Shown in pieces: positions 43,233-43,453 of a stretch of DNA of 43,453 bases. How positions within the stretch are numbered: position 1 is the stretch's first letter; each line of letters begins with the position of its first letter. The translations under genes were made by a program, and so were the position numbers. The stretch comes from Candidatus Avelusimicrobium aviculae (GTDB lineage: Bacteria > Elusimicrobiota > Elusimicrobia > Elusimicrobiales > Elusimicrobiaceae): the NCBI GenBank assembly GCA_944324655.1, contig CALUXF010000014.1, forward strand, positions 1-43,453. Reading direction: 5' to 3'. The notes beneath the pieces are model-generated. The model had not been told where the DNA came from. It made no database searches and worked only from the letters and a program-made list of their open reading frames with translations.

Positions 43233-43453
43233 ATGATGAAATTTCTGTCTTTGCTTTTGAGCGCCACATTAATATTCACCTCCTTAGTGCCCTCTTACGC
43301 GGAGGCAGCCTCTTCCATTTCTCAACAAAAAGCCCGTATTTCCGCCCAGGTATCTGATGGTATAGAGCATGCGGTGGAGCGCGCGCGTGTACGCAACGGC
43401 AAATTTGCGGTAGCGGACAAGGTGGCGGAGGTAAAAGGGGTAGTGAAGTTATT
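43233..43453 (+). CDS. Secreted protein, cut by the window end
   Basis: Open from ATG 43233 (or 43236) through the last base, 73 codons visible. AGGAG lies 9 bases upstream. Signal peptide MMKFLSLLLSATLIFTSLVP, cleaved near SYA|EAAS. The mature start is Ala/Arg/Val rich and helical (HAVERARVRNGKFAVADKVA). The rest lies beyond the window, so no function can be given. Confidence 0.75.
   Translation, partial: MMKFLSLLLSATLIFTSLVPSYAEAASSISQQKARISAQVSDGIEHAVERARVRNGKFAVADKVAEVKGVVKL

Noticed and set aside
42961-43236. 91-codon reading frame with a good AAGGAG in front
   Set aside because: The AAGGAGA is part of the outer RNA stem, the frame runs through a strong terminator, and the peptide is Arg/Cys-rich without any protein-like pattern. 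I favour a non-coding RNA.

Overview
The window looks like chromosome from a diderm, free-living or gut-associated bacterium, most likely an Elusimicrobiota (Elusimicrobium-like) genome. This placement is an inference. It rests on a short type IV prepilin standing alone beside dnaK, a pyruvoyl-type arginine decarboxylase paired with an agmatinase-type ureohydrolase, outer-membrane and lipoprotein genes that imply two membranes, and overall protein similarity as I recognise it. No database search was possible. There are no insertion sequences, prophage genes, CRISPR arrays or rRNA genes. Nearly all the content is core housekeeping genes, with small lineage-specific secreted proteins between operons.

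Layout. 1-0.9 kb: an outer-membrane beta-barrel protein whose signal peptide and barrel lie in different frames, joined at a T7 run. 0.97-2.4 kb (minus): pdaD-speB, arginine to agmatine to putrescine. 2.6-8.7 kb (plus): secreted M3 peptidase, type II pantothenate kinase, squalene/phytoene synthase-family enzyme, TPR protein, ChaN/TraB-like protein. 8.8-11.2 kb (minus): nusB-ligA. 11.3-13.0 kb (plus): small lipoprotein, then infC-rpmI-rplT with a strong promoter and a possible L20-binding leader. 13.2-15.4 kb (minus): an unknown anchored protein, an unknown lipoprotein, tatD. 15.6-21.7 kb: hrcA-grpE-dnaK behind a consensus promoter and CIRCE operator, then a prepilin, a YdeI-family gene on the other strand, and dnaJ. 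21.7-27.5 kb (plus): rsmE-mtaB, then glmU-prs-rplY-pth. 27.6-35.1 kb (plus): pheS-pheT, a coiled-coil protein, zapA, rarA, xseA, xseB, tlyA. 35.3-38.8 kb: two paralogous secreted ankyrin-like proteins flanking ybgC-yjbQ, an unknown membrane protein and tRNA-Gly(GCC). 38.9-42.9 kb: a GGDEF-EAL sensor, a dGTPase-family gene and coaD. 42.9-43.2 kb: a structured non-coding RNA candidate. 43.2 kb to end: the start of a secreted protein.

Genes that work together: heat shock control and chaperone (hrcA, grpE, dnaK, dnaJ); translation (infC, rpmI, rplT, rplY, pth, pheS, pheT, rsmE, mtaB, tlyA, tRNA-Gly); DNA repair (ligA, rarA, xseA, xseB); coenzyme A synthesis (coaW and coaD, at opposite ends); nucleotide and cell-wall precursors (glmU, prs). 

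The most interesting signals are regulatory. Eight transcription units have a -10 box followed by exactly six bases and then ATG, with no Shine-Dalgarno, which is the geometry of leaderless mRNAs. Others are the T7 slippery or phase-variable site in the outer-membrane gene, the pseudoknot-like leader between infC and rpmI, a terminator hairpin that overlaps the ribosome binding site of the ChaN-like gene, and the roughly 250-base structured RNA near the right end with a 6S-like outline.
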